Shown piece by piece: positions 1 through 7,437 of a stretch of DNA of 37,324 bases. Under the pieces are notes generated by a model, which was not told the origin of the DNA, ran no database searches, and was given only the letters and a program-made list of their open reading frames with translations. The DNA lies in contig CAZDEE010000014.1 of assembly GCA_964504595.1 (NCBI GenBank), positions 1 through 37,324 of the forward strand, given 5' to 3'. A program made the position numbers and the translations under genes. Source of the DNA: CAG-826 sp964504595. Lineage in GTDB: Bacteria; Bacillota_I; Bacilli_A; RFN20; CAG-826. Numbering within the stretch: the stretch's first letter is position 1; each line of letters begins with the position of its first letter.

Positions 1-238
1 TTATAACCTTTATTTTTTATCGAAATTTTTATAGTGCTAAAGTCGAAAGTTGGGAAAAAAGAGATATGTGAAGAATATGTAGACATTACAGATTTACTGA
101 AAATAGGTAATCTTTGACGCTTACATTGCATTTTATTCACATCAAAAAAGTATTTTAAATATTTAATCATTTCTTTTATAATTCCGTTTCGACTTTTTTT
201 ATTCTTCGCAAAATGATAAAATTTAAAAGGTGATATAA
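1..238 (+). other. Upstream region with weak promoter and possible coding relic
   Basis: No complete gene is visible here. A TATAAT hexamer at 177-182 with a poor -35 (TTTAAA, 154-159) could drive the gene at 239. Positions 34-117 can be read as a short open stretch from GTG to TGA in frame 1 with codon use like the neighbouring genes, but it has no ribosome binding site and I recognise nothing in it. It may be the tail of a decayed gene or chance. Confidence 0.25.
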
Positions 239-658
239 ATGAATGTTTTTAACTTTTTAACTCCTAAAAATAAAACTCAATATTTGCAATACAATTCCAC
301 AATTAGGCAAGCTTTAGAAAAATTTGATTATTATAAATTTACAACGATTCCATTGATCGATTCCGAAGGTAAATTTGTTACCACTCTTTCTGAAGGTGAC
401 ATATTAAGATATATAAAAAACGATTGTAATTTTAATATTGCAAAAGCAGAATCTATAACAATTGACCAAATTGAAAAATATCGTTCTTATCAAGCTTTGA
501 CAATTAACACTTCAATTGACACAATTATTAGATTAACTCTCCAACAAAACTTCATTCCTATCATTGATGATCGAGGAATATTTATTGGTATCATAAAAAG
601 AAAAACTATAATTGATTATCTTTTTGAAAAACATCCTTTCACAGAAAGCAAAGAATAA
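239..658 (+). CDS. CBS-domain pair protein
   Basis: A 139-residue protein made of little more than two consecutive CBS motifs, about residues 10-65 and 75-130. Typical CBS hallmarks are visible: 'TTIPLIDSEGKFVTTLSEGDI' style strand-turn in the first half and 'FIPIIDDRGIFIGIIKR' in the second. CBS pairs bind adenosine nucleotides (AMP, ATP, SAM, c-di-AMP) and usually regulate a partner. No catalytic or transport domain is attached, so it probably acts as a free nucleotide sensor. The start is supported by AAAGGTGA seven to eight bases upstream. The next gene starts 13 bases downstream on the same strand, so the two may be cotranscribed. Ligand and partner cannot be read from the sequence. Confidence 0.85.
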   Translation: MNVFNFLTPKNKTQYLQYNSTIRQALEKFDYYKFTTIPLIDSEGKFVTTLSEGDILRYIKNDCNFNIAKAESITIDQIEKYRSYQALTINTSIDTIIRLTLQQNFIPIIDDRGIFIGIIKRKTIIDYLFEKHPFTESKE

Positions 659-671
659 AAGAGCTAATAAT

Positions 672-1376
672 ATGAAAAACACCTATATTGTCTGCCATAT
701 GCTTGTTTCTATCGATGGAAAAGTAACTGGCGATTTTCTTAAAAATTCTTATATAACTAGTGCACTAGATCAATATTATAAAATACATCGTGAATATAAT
801 TTTGATGCATTTGCGTGTGGCAGAATAACTATGGAAAGCAGCTTTACAAATGGTAATATTCCCGATTTATCAAAATTTACTAACATTTCTATAGATTATA
901 ATGATTTTATTGCCGAACATAAAGCAAACAAATACGCTATTTCATTTGATCGTAAGGGAAAGCTTGGTTGGAAAGAAGGTATATTACATGATGAAGATGA
1001 AGGATATAACAATCGCCATATAATAGAAATTTTAACTAAACAAGCTAGTACCTCTTATCTAGCGTATTTAAGAACTATTGGAGTGTCATATATAATTGCC
1101 GGTGATGATGACATAAATTTTGAAATTGCTCTAAACAAACTCTATAACTTATTCAATATTAAAACCATTCTTCTTGAAGGTGGAAGTATCATTAATGGGG
1201 CATTTATGAAAAACAACTTAATTGATGAATTAAGTCTTGTTGTTGCGCCAATAAGTGGAGCTACTTATGACAAACCATTATTTTATGAAAGTATAGAAAA
1301 ATGTTTTAAACTAACTGAAGTAAAAAAACTAGATGATAACAATGTTTATCTAAGATACAAAAAGACAAATCAATGA
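672..1376 (+). CDS. RibD C-terminal / dihydrofolate reductase-family protein
   Basis: The 234-residue product starts MKNTYIVCHMLVSIDGKVTG, the typical first strand and 'SxDGK' turn of the RibD-C/DHFR-like reductase fold, and later has 'ILLEGGSIINGAFMKNNLIDEL', the family's GG-containing nucleotide-binding stretch. It would be an NAD(P)H-dependent oxidoreductase of the pyrimidine-reductase type. There is no deaminase domain and no riboflavin operon nearby, so a role in riboflavin synthesis is not supported and its substrate is unknown. An in-frame ATG at 612 exists but lies inside the preceding CBS gene and adds residues unlike the family, so I use ATG 672. The family call is firm and the reaction is open. 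Confidence 0.8.
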   Translation: MKNTYIVCHMLVSIDGKVTGDFLKNSYITSALDQYYKIHREYNFDAFACGRITMESSFTNGNIPDLSKFTNISIDYNDFIAEHKANKYAISFDRKGKLGWKEGILHDEDEGYNNRHIIEILTKQASTSYLAYLRTIGVSYIIAGDDDINFEIALNKLYNLFNIKTILLEGGSIINGAFMKNNLIDELSLVVAPISGATYDKPLFYESIEKCFKLTEVKKLDDNNVYLRYKKTNQ

Positions 1377-1404
1377 TATTTTAGATATTATCAATCATTT
1401 TTTT
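1372..1404 (+). terminator. Probable terminator after RibD-like gene
   Basis: AATGAT (1372-1377) can pair with ATCATT (1394-1399), followed by a T run to 1404. The inner part is imperfect. It begins at the stop codon of the forward gene and runs into the convergent NUDIX gene, consistent with a minimal intergenic terminator. Confidence 0.4.
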
Positions 1405-1893
1405 AGCTTCGAGCAAAATTGGTAGTTCTCTTCTTTTAACCAATAACGAAACTCCATCATTTGGCATATCGTTAAAAAATTTAATTGCATCATCAATATT
1501 AACCCACAACATATTTTGAATCATTAATCTCTCATAAGGTTCTAAATGTTGATGAGCAATTTGATTAACTTTTAATAAATAATAATTATTAATATTTTTT
1601 CTATTGATTAAATTATAAAAATCTTCCACGACTCCTATTTTACTAATAACATGAGCAATAACCCCTAATTCTTCATGAATTTCTCTTATTGCGCCATCTT
1701 CAGGAGTTTCATTTTCATTTAATCCTCCTCCAGGAAGTTCATAATAATCATATTTACCAAATATATCATCTCTAATAACATGTAATATCGCCACTCTGTT
1801 ATTATTATCGATAACAACCCCTCGAGAAATTAAACGTGTATGATTAATTTCTTGTTTTTCATATTGATCGTCTTCCAAAAATAAATTAACCAT
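1381..1893 (-). CDS. NUDIX hydrolase
   Basis: A 170-residue protein with a complete NUDIX box at about residues 56-78: G56, E62, R70-E71, E74-E75 and G77 fit the Gx5Ex7REUxEExGU pattern that binds Mg2+ and hydrolyses nucleoside diphosphates linked to another moiety. A short N-terminal beta segment (about residues 20-54) precedes the box, as usual. It follows the exonuclease III gene by 17 bases on the same strand, and the two probably share a transcript. That fits a nucleotide-pool-cleaning or repair role, but the substrate (8-oxo-dGTP, ADP-ribose, other) cannot be determined. Confidence 0.88.
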   Translation of the reverse strand: MVNLFLEDDQYEKQEINHTRLISRGVVIDNNNRVAILHVIRDDIFGKYDYYELPGGGLNENETPEDGAIREIHEELGVIAHVISKIGVVEDFYNLINRKNINNYYLLKVNQIAHQHLEPYERLMIQNMLWVNIDDAIKFFNDMPNDGVSLLVKRRELPILLEAKKMIDNI

Positions 1894-1910
1894 ACAAAAC
1901 CTCCACTTTT

Positions 1911-2681
1911 TTAAAAATCTAAATCTATTTCTAATTCAATAGGGCAATGATCACTACCAAAGATATCATTATGAATTCGGGAATCAATTATTTTATCTTT
2001 TATATCTTCACTAACTAAATAATAATCAATGCGCCAACCAGCATTTCTTGCTCGAGCATTAAAACGATAACTCCACCAAGAATACTTAACTTCTGTAGGA
2101 TATAAATATCGATAAGTGTCAATAAATCCGGCATTTAAGAGAATCGTCATTTTATTTCTTTCTTGATCGGTAAATCCGGCATTAAGTCTATTTTCTTTTG
2201 GATTTTTTATATCTATTTCATTATGAGCAACATTTAAATCTCCCCCATAAACAACTGGTTTTTTACCTTTTAAATAAAGTAAATAATTCAACATATCTTC
2301 TTCAAATTTCATCCGGAAATCCATTCTTTTTAATCCATCACCAGCATTTGGTACGTATGCGGCAACATAGTAAAAATTAGCAAACTCCAAAGTAATGACC
2401 CGACCTTCATCATCATATTCACCATTTATTAAGCCATAATGGACATTCATAGGTAATTTTTTTGTATATACCGCAACTCCTGAATATCCTTTTCTAACTT
2501 TTGAATTAGTCCAATATACATAATAGCCGTCTTTTGTAAAAGGAAAACCAAGATGCAAATCTTCGCTATATTTTGTTTCATTTAACGAAAAAATATCCGC
2601 ATTTAAAATATTAAAATAAACTTCAAAATCCTTTTTTATAATTGCTCTAATTCCATTAACATTAAATGATACACATTTCAT
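1911..2681 (-). CDS. xth: Exodeoxyribonuclease III / AP endonuclease
   Basis: The 256-residue protein matches the exonuclease III/ExoA family over its full usual length. It starts MKCVSFNVNGIRA, then LNETK (metal-binding Glu), GGDLNVAH (Asp/Asn of the active site), SWWSYRFNARARNAGWRIDY with the family's R..GWRIDY signature, and FGSDHCPIELEI at the C-terminus, with the catalytic Asp-His pair. It cleaves DNA 5' of abasic sites in base-excision repair and has 3'-5' exonuclease activity. It sits between a kinase-like gene (6 bases upstream) and a NUDIX gene (17 bases downstream), which suggests one transcript. Confidence 0.95.
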   Translation of the reverse strand: MKCVSFNVNGIRAIIKKDFEVYFNILNADIFSLNETKYSEDLHLGFPFTKDGYYVYWTNSKVRKGYSGVAVYTKKLPMNVHYGLINGEYDDEGRVITLEFANFYYVAAYVPNAGDGLKRMDFRMKFEEDMLNYLLYLKGKKPVVYGGDLNVAHNEIDIKNPKENRLNAGFTDQERNKMTILLNAGFIDTYRYLYPTEVKYSWWSYRFNARARNAGWRIDYYLVSEDIKDKIIDSRIHNDIFGSDHCPIELEIDLDF

Positions 2682-2687
2682 AATTTC

Positions 2688-3227
2688 CTATTCCTCTTTT
2701 TCTATAAACGCTTTTATAAATTCAGGAGTTTTCGACCAATATTTCTTTCCCCAAGCTTCAAAACTCCACTCATTCATAAACGTATTGCACTCATAATCAA
2801 TATAATATAATTTTCCATTATACATAATGAAATTTTTTGGATAATAATCAATATTTAAATTATGCATATATACTTTTTTAGCAACCTCATTTATTTGTTT
2901 ATAAAAGTCTTCTTCCATCTTATCTAACATAATTAATTTATCAATTGTTTCACCGATAATATATTCTTTTAATATTCTTTCATTTTCATAATCTACATCA
3001 TAAAGTTTTGGTAAAAGAATATCACATTCAAGAAGTTTTTTATATGCATCAACTTCAGATTCAATTTTATTTCCAAACGAATAATAAGAACATGGCTCAT
3101 GATGAATTTGTTTAACTACAAACTGAAAATGATTCTCATCCTCAACAAGATAAGAATATCCACCTTTTCCATGACCTAACAATCTTAAAACTTTAAATTG
3201 CCTTTGATTAACATTAATATAATCCAT
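2688..3227 (-). CDS. Small protein-kinase-like protein
   Basis: A compact 179-residue protein with the core of a protein-kinase fold: glycine-rich loop LGHGKGGYSYLV (17-28), a Lys in VVKQI (39), Glu in the ESEVDAY helix, IDYYPKNF (Asp127, Asn132, in place of HxDxxxxN) and IDYE (Asp144, in place of DFG). The C-lobe is much shorter than in classical Ser/Thr kinases, resembling RIO, Bud32 or bacterial lipopolysaccharide-kinase-like families. All the ATP and metal ligands are present, so it is probably active. The substrate is unknown. It is the first gene of the set kinase-xth-NUDIX, with a TGATATAAT promoter element just upstream. Confidence 0.75.
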   Translation of the reverse strand: MDYINVNQRQFKVLRLLGHGKGGYSYLVEDENHFQFVVKQIHHEPCSYYSFGNKIESEVDAYKKLLECDILLPKLYDVDYENERILKEYIIGETIDKLIMLDKMEEDFYKQINEVAKKVYMHNLNIDYYPKNFIMYNGKLYYIDYECNTFMNEWSFEAWGKKYWSKTPEFIKAFIEKEE

Positions 3228-3248
3228 AATGTACCCTCATCAAAAGCC

Positions 3249-3257
3249 ATTATATCA
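3249..3257 (-). promoter_or_regulatory. Extended -10 promoter element
   Basis: On the reverse strand TGATATAAT reads as an extended -10 (TGn plus consensus TATAAT) about 20 bases upstream of the kinase-like gene. The -35 is poor. It would drive the kinase-xth-NUDIX set. Confidence 0.45.
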
Positions 3258-3260
3258 CAT

Positions 3261-4727
3261 TTATAAACCAAACATGTAGGATAATAAAGGAAGACCAATA
3301 AACATAATAACTATCGAAATCATAAAAACATAAAACATGATTCTTAATTTTATTTCATGATAAATCATCAATTCTTGATTATTTAAAATCTCGAAACGCT
3401 GATACGCAATCGATAAATAAGTCATCATAAGAATTGTCACTAAAGTAAAGATATTATTCATTGTAATTAAAGAAAACATTCCAGCATCGCTAATTAACGA
3501 CAACCCAATAATCATGCTTGATATTGCTCCAAAAAGACCTGTCCCTAACATATCCATACTATTCTTTTTATTAAAAGTTTGATTATAAAAAGCAATGCTA
3601 ATCCAAACCAAAACACTAAAAAGGTTAATAAAAGCCTGTAAAAACAATTGAATGCCCGCTCTATTGGCTCTAACAATAATCTCTAATTCAGTCTTTAAAT
3701 TTAAATATTCACTTGCGGTAGGTTCATTACTAACAAATTTATAATAATGAATTTTTAAGGAAAAATTTTTAATTTTACTATTTTCTTTTATTAATCTATA
3801 ACCATCCGTTAATCCAAAATATGGTGAAAATCCACTTAATGAATCACCATATATATTTACATCTCTATTTGGTATATAACGAATATATTTACTGTCCATA
3901 ATTGGTAATATGTACATTTTAAATTGAACACTATCAAGAGGATAACGTACACTGTTGAAATATTTTTCAAACTTTGCCGTAAACTTCACTTTTTGATAGC
4001 AAATAATCTTTTCTCCATCTTTTATTTCTTCAAGCGATTTAATCGTACCATAACTATCTGGAACAAATTCTCCATTGCCGATTTCAAACATAGTTTCATT
4101 ATCCACTAAAACATTACTTGGAGCTTCTCCTGGATAAAACCGATGATCGTTTTCTATAATCCAATTTTCATAAAACAAAGCATGTTTATCTTTATATTTT
4201 TTATTTTCGATAAATTCACTAAAAGTTACATCTCGGCCATCTTCTAATTCCTCAGCATCACATTCATTATAATAGTCATTTAAAATTGAATCCCATAATA
4301 CTTCAGAAGCATATTTTTTAAACATTTCTTGAAATTCATTTTTATCAAAATAAAAAAATAATTGTATTCTCGCCTCATAATTTGAAGTTGAGCTACTAAT
4401 TGATTTAATTCTTTCAATTACTGCACCTACTTTAACTATACAATAATAAGGTTTTTCTTTATTTTCATCGTACTTTTCTTTAGAGTTATTTTCTAAATAA
4501 CTATGATAGGCAACTTGATTAGAATCATATTTATCATATATTTCACTTTCATCGCTTCCTTTAATGTATTTATCAATTGTATCAATTCTTTCACTAACAA
4601 TCGTCAAAGCGCAATAAAAAATATAGATAAACAAAGGCAGAACTAGCAATAATAATGTTAAAACAAGTCTTTTCTTCTTAGCTATATCTAGTTTTTTTAA
4701 CTTATTTTTAATATTACTTTTATCCAT
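3261..4727 (-). CDS. Divergent pentameric ligand-gated ion channel-like protein
   Basis: Residues 18-44 form a hydrophobic signal/anchor segment, about 45-355 an extracellular mostly beta region, and four membrane helices follow at about 357-381, 391-412, 418-442 and 461-486. The end of the outer domain has VRYPLDSVQFKMYI (about 260-272). This corresponds in position and pattern to the FPFDxQ 'Cys-loop' region of pentameric ligand-gated channels, preceded by a YQKVKFTAKF strand. An earlier strand, VKVGAVIERIKSI (98-110), resembles their first strands. M1 carries a Trp (VWISIAF), M2 is short and small-residue-rich, and the M2-M3 loop and M3 (DAGMFSLITMNN...) fit the ELIC/GLIC layout. It is longer than typical bacterial channels (488 versus about 320 residues) because of an extra insert at about 130-190. 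Family assignment rests on pattern and topology, not a search; the ligand is unknown. Confidence 0.65.
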   Translation of the reverse strand: MDKSNIKNKLKKLDIAKKKRLVLTLLLLVLPLFIYIFYCALTIVSERIDTIDKYIKGSDESEIYDKYDSNQVAYHSYLENNSKEKYDENKEKPYYCIVKVGAVIERIKSISSSTSNYEARIQLFFYFDKNEFQEMFKKYASEVLWDSILNDYYNECDAEELEDGRDVTFSEFIENKKYKDKHALFYENWIIENDHRFYPGEAPSNVLVDNETMFEIGNGEFVPDSYGTIKSLEEIKDGEKIICYQKVKFTAKFEKYFNSVRYPLDSVQFKMYILPIMDSKYIRYIPNRDVNIYGDSLSGFSPYFGLTDGYRLIKENSKIKNFSLKIHYYKFVSNEPTASEYLNLKTELEIIVRANRAGIQLFLQAFINLFSVLVWISIAFYNQTFNKKNSMDMLGTGLFGAISSMIIGLSLISDAGMFSLITMNNIFTLVTILMMTYLSIAYQRFEILNNQELMIYHEIKLRIMFYVFMISIVIMFIGLPLLSYMFGL

Positions 4728-4793
4728 ACAATAAAGACATCCTCAATTTATATCTTGTGAATAAATGCCTATTTTATGAAAAAACTATAAAAA

Positions 4794-4822
4794 AGAGATA
4801 ATGACTAAATTCCATTATCTCT
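4794..4822 (-). terminator. Terminator after metalloprotease gene
   Basis: Perfect ten-base stem (AGAGATAATG with CATTATCTCT) with a nine-base loop, followed on the reverse strand by TTTTTATAGTTTTTT. It lies 28 bases after the stop codon of the gene at 4850-6556. Confidence 0.8.
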
Positions 4823-4849
4823 ATCATTAACTTTTAAAAAACCTATTTT

Positions 4850-6556
4850 CTATTTAACACGTACAGAAACCGTAATTTCTCCATTTTCTATTTTTCCAAC
4901 TTCAACTGTATATCCTACTGTAGTTCCATCATTAAATTTATTATTTCCTTTATAAAAATAAGAACTTGTAGCTTCAAATTTATCTCCTGTTTCCCATAAA
5001 GCAGTTTTACAATCAACAAGAATCGAATTTCTAAGTGTACTTGTACCTGCAGAAAGTGTATTTTTTCCACCTTTATCAATTAAATGAAGTAATCTAACTT
5101 TTGATGGATTTTGAGCAGAAGTTAAATATGAATAAGAAGTTGAATTTGACGCTCCTATATAATAATAAATATTGCTACTAGTGCTACTTAAGGCCCGATC
5201 AATATCGTTATTACTAACATAGCCCTCATTATTTTTATTACTATTCTCATTTATTTCCACCATTCTAGCATCAACATGATAAATACGAAGGCCGCTATAA
5301 TCGTACATCTTATTTCTACTGCTATAATTATACTTTGAATCTTGTTCATTCAAAGCTTCAGGTGTATAGAATTCAATTAAAATATATTCATCAAATATCG
5401 TTCCATTCCAATTATTCTTTAATAAAATTGCATCGCCATATAACGCCGATGATCTTAATTTTATATCCGCATTACCTGTAACAACATATGGATTAACCCA
5501 TCCTAAACTAAACTTTGAATATATATTATGGTCACCAACATTATAAGATTGCATATCTAAATCTCCAGCACAATCCCAAGCGTTTTTAGAATCATAACAA
5601 TAGTAATCATCTAAACCAAGTATATGTCCCATTTCATGAATAAAAGTATGTCCATCTAACCCTGAAGGTAAAGATGATGTGGAATATGATTCATAGGTAT
5701 CATTAATAAACTCATAACTAACCCACATATGAATATTGGTTACTGGTTTTGTGGTATTTGATTCATAGCCCGCTGCTGATACCCATGCCCAATAAGCACT
5801 ATCACTATCTGTTGAATAACTATTAGAATAGCAAAATATGACTGCATCTAAATAACCATCGCCATCTTGATCATATTCTTTAGCTTTTGATGCAGAAATC
5901 GAATTATCTAAAAGTTCTCCCATATAATTTCCTGGATCATAGGTATAATTTGTATCGCTTTGGTAATTACTATTATATGATGATGATGTCATATTAACTT
6001 CTAATACTTCATCATATACTTCACCAGTAATATTTAATTTTCCATAACTTGATTTCTTAAAAAATGATTTAACCGTTTCCCAGTTAGTATCTTTTTCATC
6101 ACCAAAAAATATCTTATTTAAATTTTCTTTTTTTACATTAGTCCACGTTGGTCCATTTTTAAATTGAACAGGAACCACTAATACTTTTTGATTTCCCGTT
6201 GATTTTAAAGTATTCCAATAAATCATCTCATTTGTGGCTCTTAATGTGTATTTTTGATTCTCAGCCTTATAATAATTATCTAATGTAATTTGAGATGAAG
6301 TAGTTGAACTTGTTGTCGGTATTCCTGTTGAAGGATTTGCCGTAGAAGTACTCGTTGTTGGTGTATTTGTAATATGGTTCGTTGAGGTTGTCGATGATGG
6401 AACTGTAGAACTTGGGTCACTTGAAGTTATCACATTACCCGTTGTGTTTTCATTTCCACTTAAATTACTTGAACTATTCGAGCCAAAATTAATATCTAGT
6501 GAACATGAACTTAATAATAAAAATAATAATAAACTGCTTAATGAACTTTTTTTCAT
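4850..6556 (-). CDS. M6-type metalloprotease lipoprotein
   Basis: Secreted, membrane-anchored protease of 568 residues. The N-terminus MKKSSLSSLLLFLLLSSC is a lipoprotein signal with lipobox LSSC (Cys18), followed by a Ser/Thr/Asn-rich spacer to about residue 92. The catalytic zinc motif is HEMGHILGLDD (307-317), of the HExxHxxGxxD type, and DQDGDGYLD at about 229-237 looks like a calcium-binding loop. The layout fits the immune-inhibitor-A/M6 family, which degrades extracellular proteins. I use ATG 6556 because GGAGG lies just upstream; an earlier in-frame ATG gives residues that would spoil the signal peptide. Monocistronic, with its own terminator. The upstream region has two copies of TCACAATTTG (plus-strand reading). 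Confidence 0.85.
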   Translation of the reverse strand: MKKSSLSSLLLFLLLSSCSLDINFGSNSSSNLSGNENTTGNVITSSDPSSTVPSSTTSTNHITNTPTTSTSTANPSTGIPTTSSTTSSQITLDNYYKAENQKYTLRATNEMIYWNTLKSTGNQKVLVVPVQFKNGPTWTNVKKENLNKIFFGDEKDTNWETVKSFFKKSSYGKLNITGEVYDEVLEVNMTSSSYNSNYQSDTNYTYDPGNYMGELLDNSISASKAKEYDQDGDGYLDAVIFCYSNSYSTDSDSAYWAWVSAAGYESNTTKPVTNIHMWVSYEFINDTYESYSTSSLPSGLDGHTFIHEMGHILGLDDYYCYDSKNAWDCAGDLDMQSYNVGDHNIYSKFSLGWVNPYVVTGNADIKLRSSALYGDAILLKNNWNGTIFDEYILIEFYTPEALNEQDSKYNYSSRNKMYDYSGLRIYHVDARMVEINENSNKNNEGYVSNNDIDRALSSTSSNIYYYIGASNSTSYSYLTSAQNPSKVRLLHLIDKGGKNTLSAGTSTLRNSILVDCKTALWETGDKFEATSSYFYKGNNKFNDGTTVGYTVEVGKIENGEITVSVRVK

Positions 6557-6585
6557 AATATGCCTCCATTTCTTTTCAAATAATA

Positions 6586-6627
6586 TCACAATTTGAAATA
6601 TTAAATAAGCATATTATTCACAATTTG
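6586..6627. repeat. Two direct copies of TCACAATTTG upstream of protease
   Basis: TCACAATTTG occurs at 6586-6595 and 6618-6627 (start to start 32 bases, about three helical turns) just upstream of the metalloprotease start at 6556. The spacing and position suit a dimeric regulator's operator, but the second copy also abuts the stop codon of the gene at 6631, and AT-rich coincidence is possible. Confidence 0.35.
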
Positions 6628-6630
6628 TAA

Positions 6631-7323
6631 TTATTTTTTAAATATAGGATTACGACTTTTAATAATCCTTAAATAAGAAAATGTAATTATAATAGTTAAT
6701 ATTGTAAACAAAAGAATCCAATAACCAAAGCCGATTTCTAAAATTGAATAGCCAATATTAAAAAATCCATTATCGTAATAATTCATAAAAAAATAAGGAA
6801 AATATCTTTCATTTCCTCTTTCATTATTAAATTGAATATTCATAAAATTACAAAGAAAAACAAAAAACAAATAATAAAATGGAAAAATAACTCCAAAAAA
6901 TCCATCCTTAATACAAAACGTATGCTTTTCTAAAAAAAGAAATGTAATCACACATATTATCGGCGATACAAAATGTAAAATAATACTTTGGAATGTAAAT
7001 AAATAATGAATGTTGCCTTTATATATCAATCCTGGAGCAAGCATAAAATTAAAAATAATGAATGTCAATGTAATCGCGACCGCAGAAACCATTTCTAAAA
7101 CTTCAATAAAGCGAAATATCTTTTTATTAAATCTGCTATCTAATAATAATTTAACTATCAAACTTAAAAATGAAGTAATTACTACAAGCAAATTACTTTG
7201 AACAGTAAATGAAAGAAAACCATTTGTAAATAATGATTGTTTAAATATATATTGCACCAAAACCGCTAGTAAAATTAAAACAATATTAATCATCTTTAAA
7301 TAAATCACAATAGTCTTTCTCAT
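6631..7323 (-). CDS. Pr6Pr-type integral membrane protein
   Basis: About 230 residues with six predicted membrane helices. The pattern FTNGFLSFTVQSNLLVVI near residues 33-50, a later helix with FNFMLAPGLIY, and FTFQSIILHFVSPI are characteristic of the Pr6Pr family of bacterial six-helix proteins, which are distantly like the FAR-17a/AIG1 group. No catalytic role is established for the bacterial members. The start at 7323 is chosen because AAGGTGGA lies seven bases upstream; an in-frame extension of 25 residues is possible but has no binding site. It is divergent from the flavodiiron gene at 7438. Confidence 0.7.
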   Translation of the reverse strand: MRKTIVIYLKMINIVLILLAVLVQYIFKQSLFTNGFLSFTVQSNLLVVITSFLSLIVKLLLDSRFNKKIFRFIEVLEMVSAVAITLTFIIFNFMLAPGLIYKGNIHYLFTFQSIILHFVSPIICVITFLFLEKHTFCIKDGFFGVIFPFYYLFFVFLCNFMNIQFNNERGNERYFPYFFMNYYDNGFFNIGYSILEIGFGYWILLFTILTIIITFSYLRIIKSRNPIFKK

Positions 7324-7375
7324 AAAGTCCACCTTAATTATTATTGTGTGATACAAACGAATAATTACTCTAATT

Positions 7376-7405
7376 TTGACTACAATAAAGGAAAGCAATT
7401 AATAA
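7376..7405 (+). promoter_or_regulatory. Putative promoter of flavodiiron gene
   Basis: TTGACT (7376-7381) followed after 18 bases by a weak -10, TAATAA (7400-7405). It lies 33 bases upstream of the ATG at 7438. Confidence 0.4.
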
Positions 7406-7437
7406 TTTTGCCAATTTGAATATAAAGGAGATAGACG

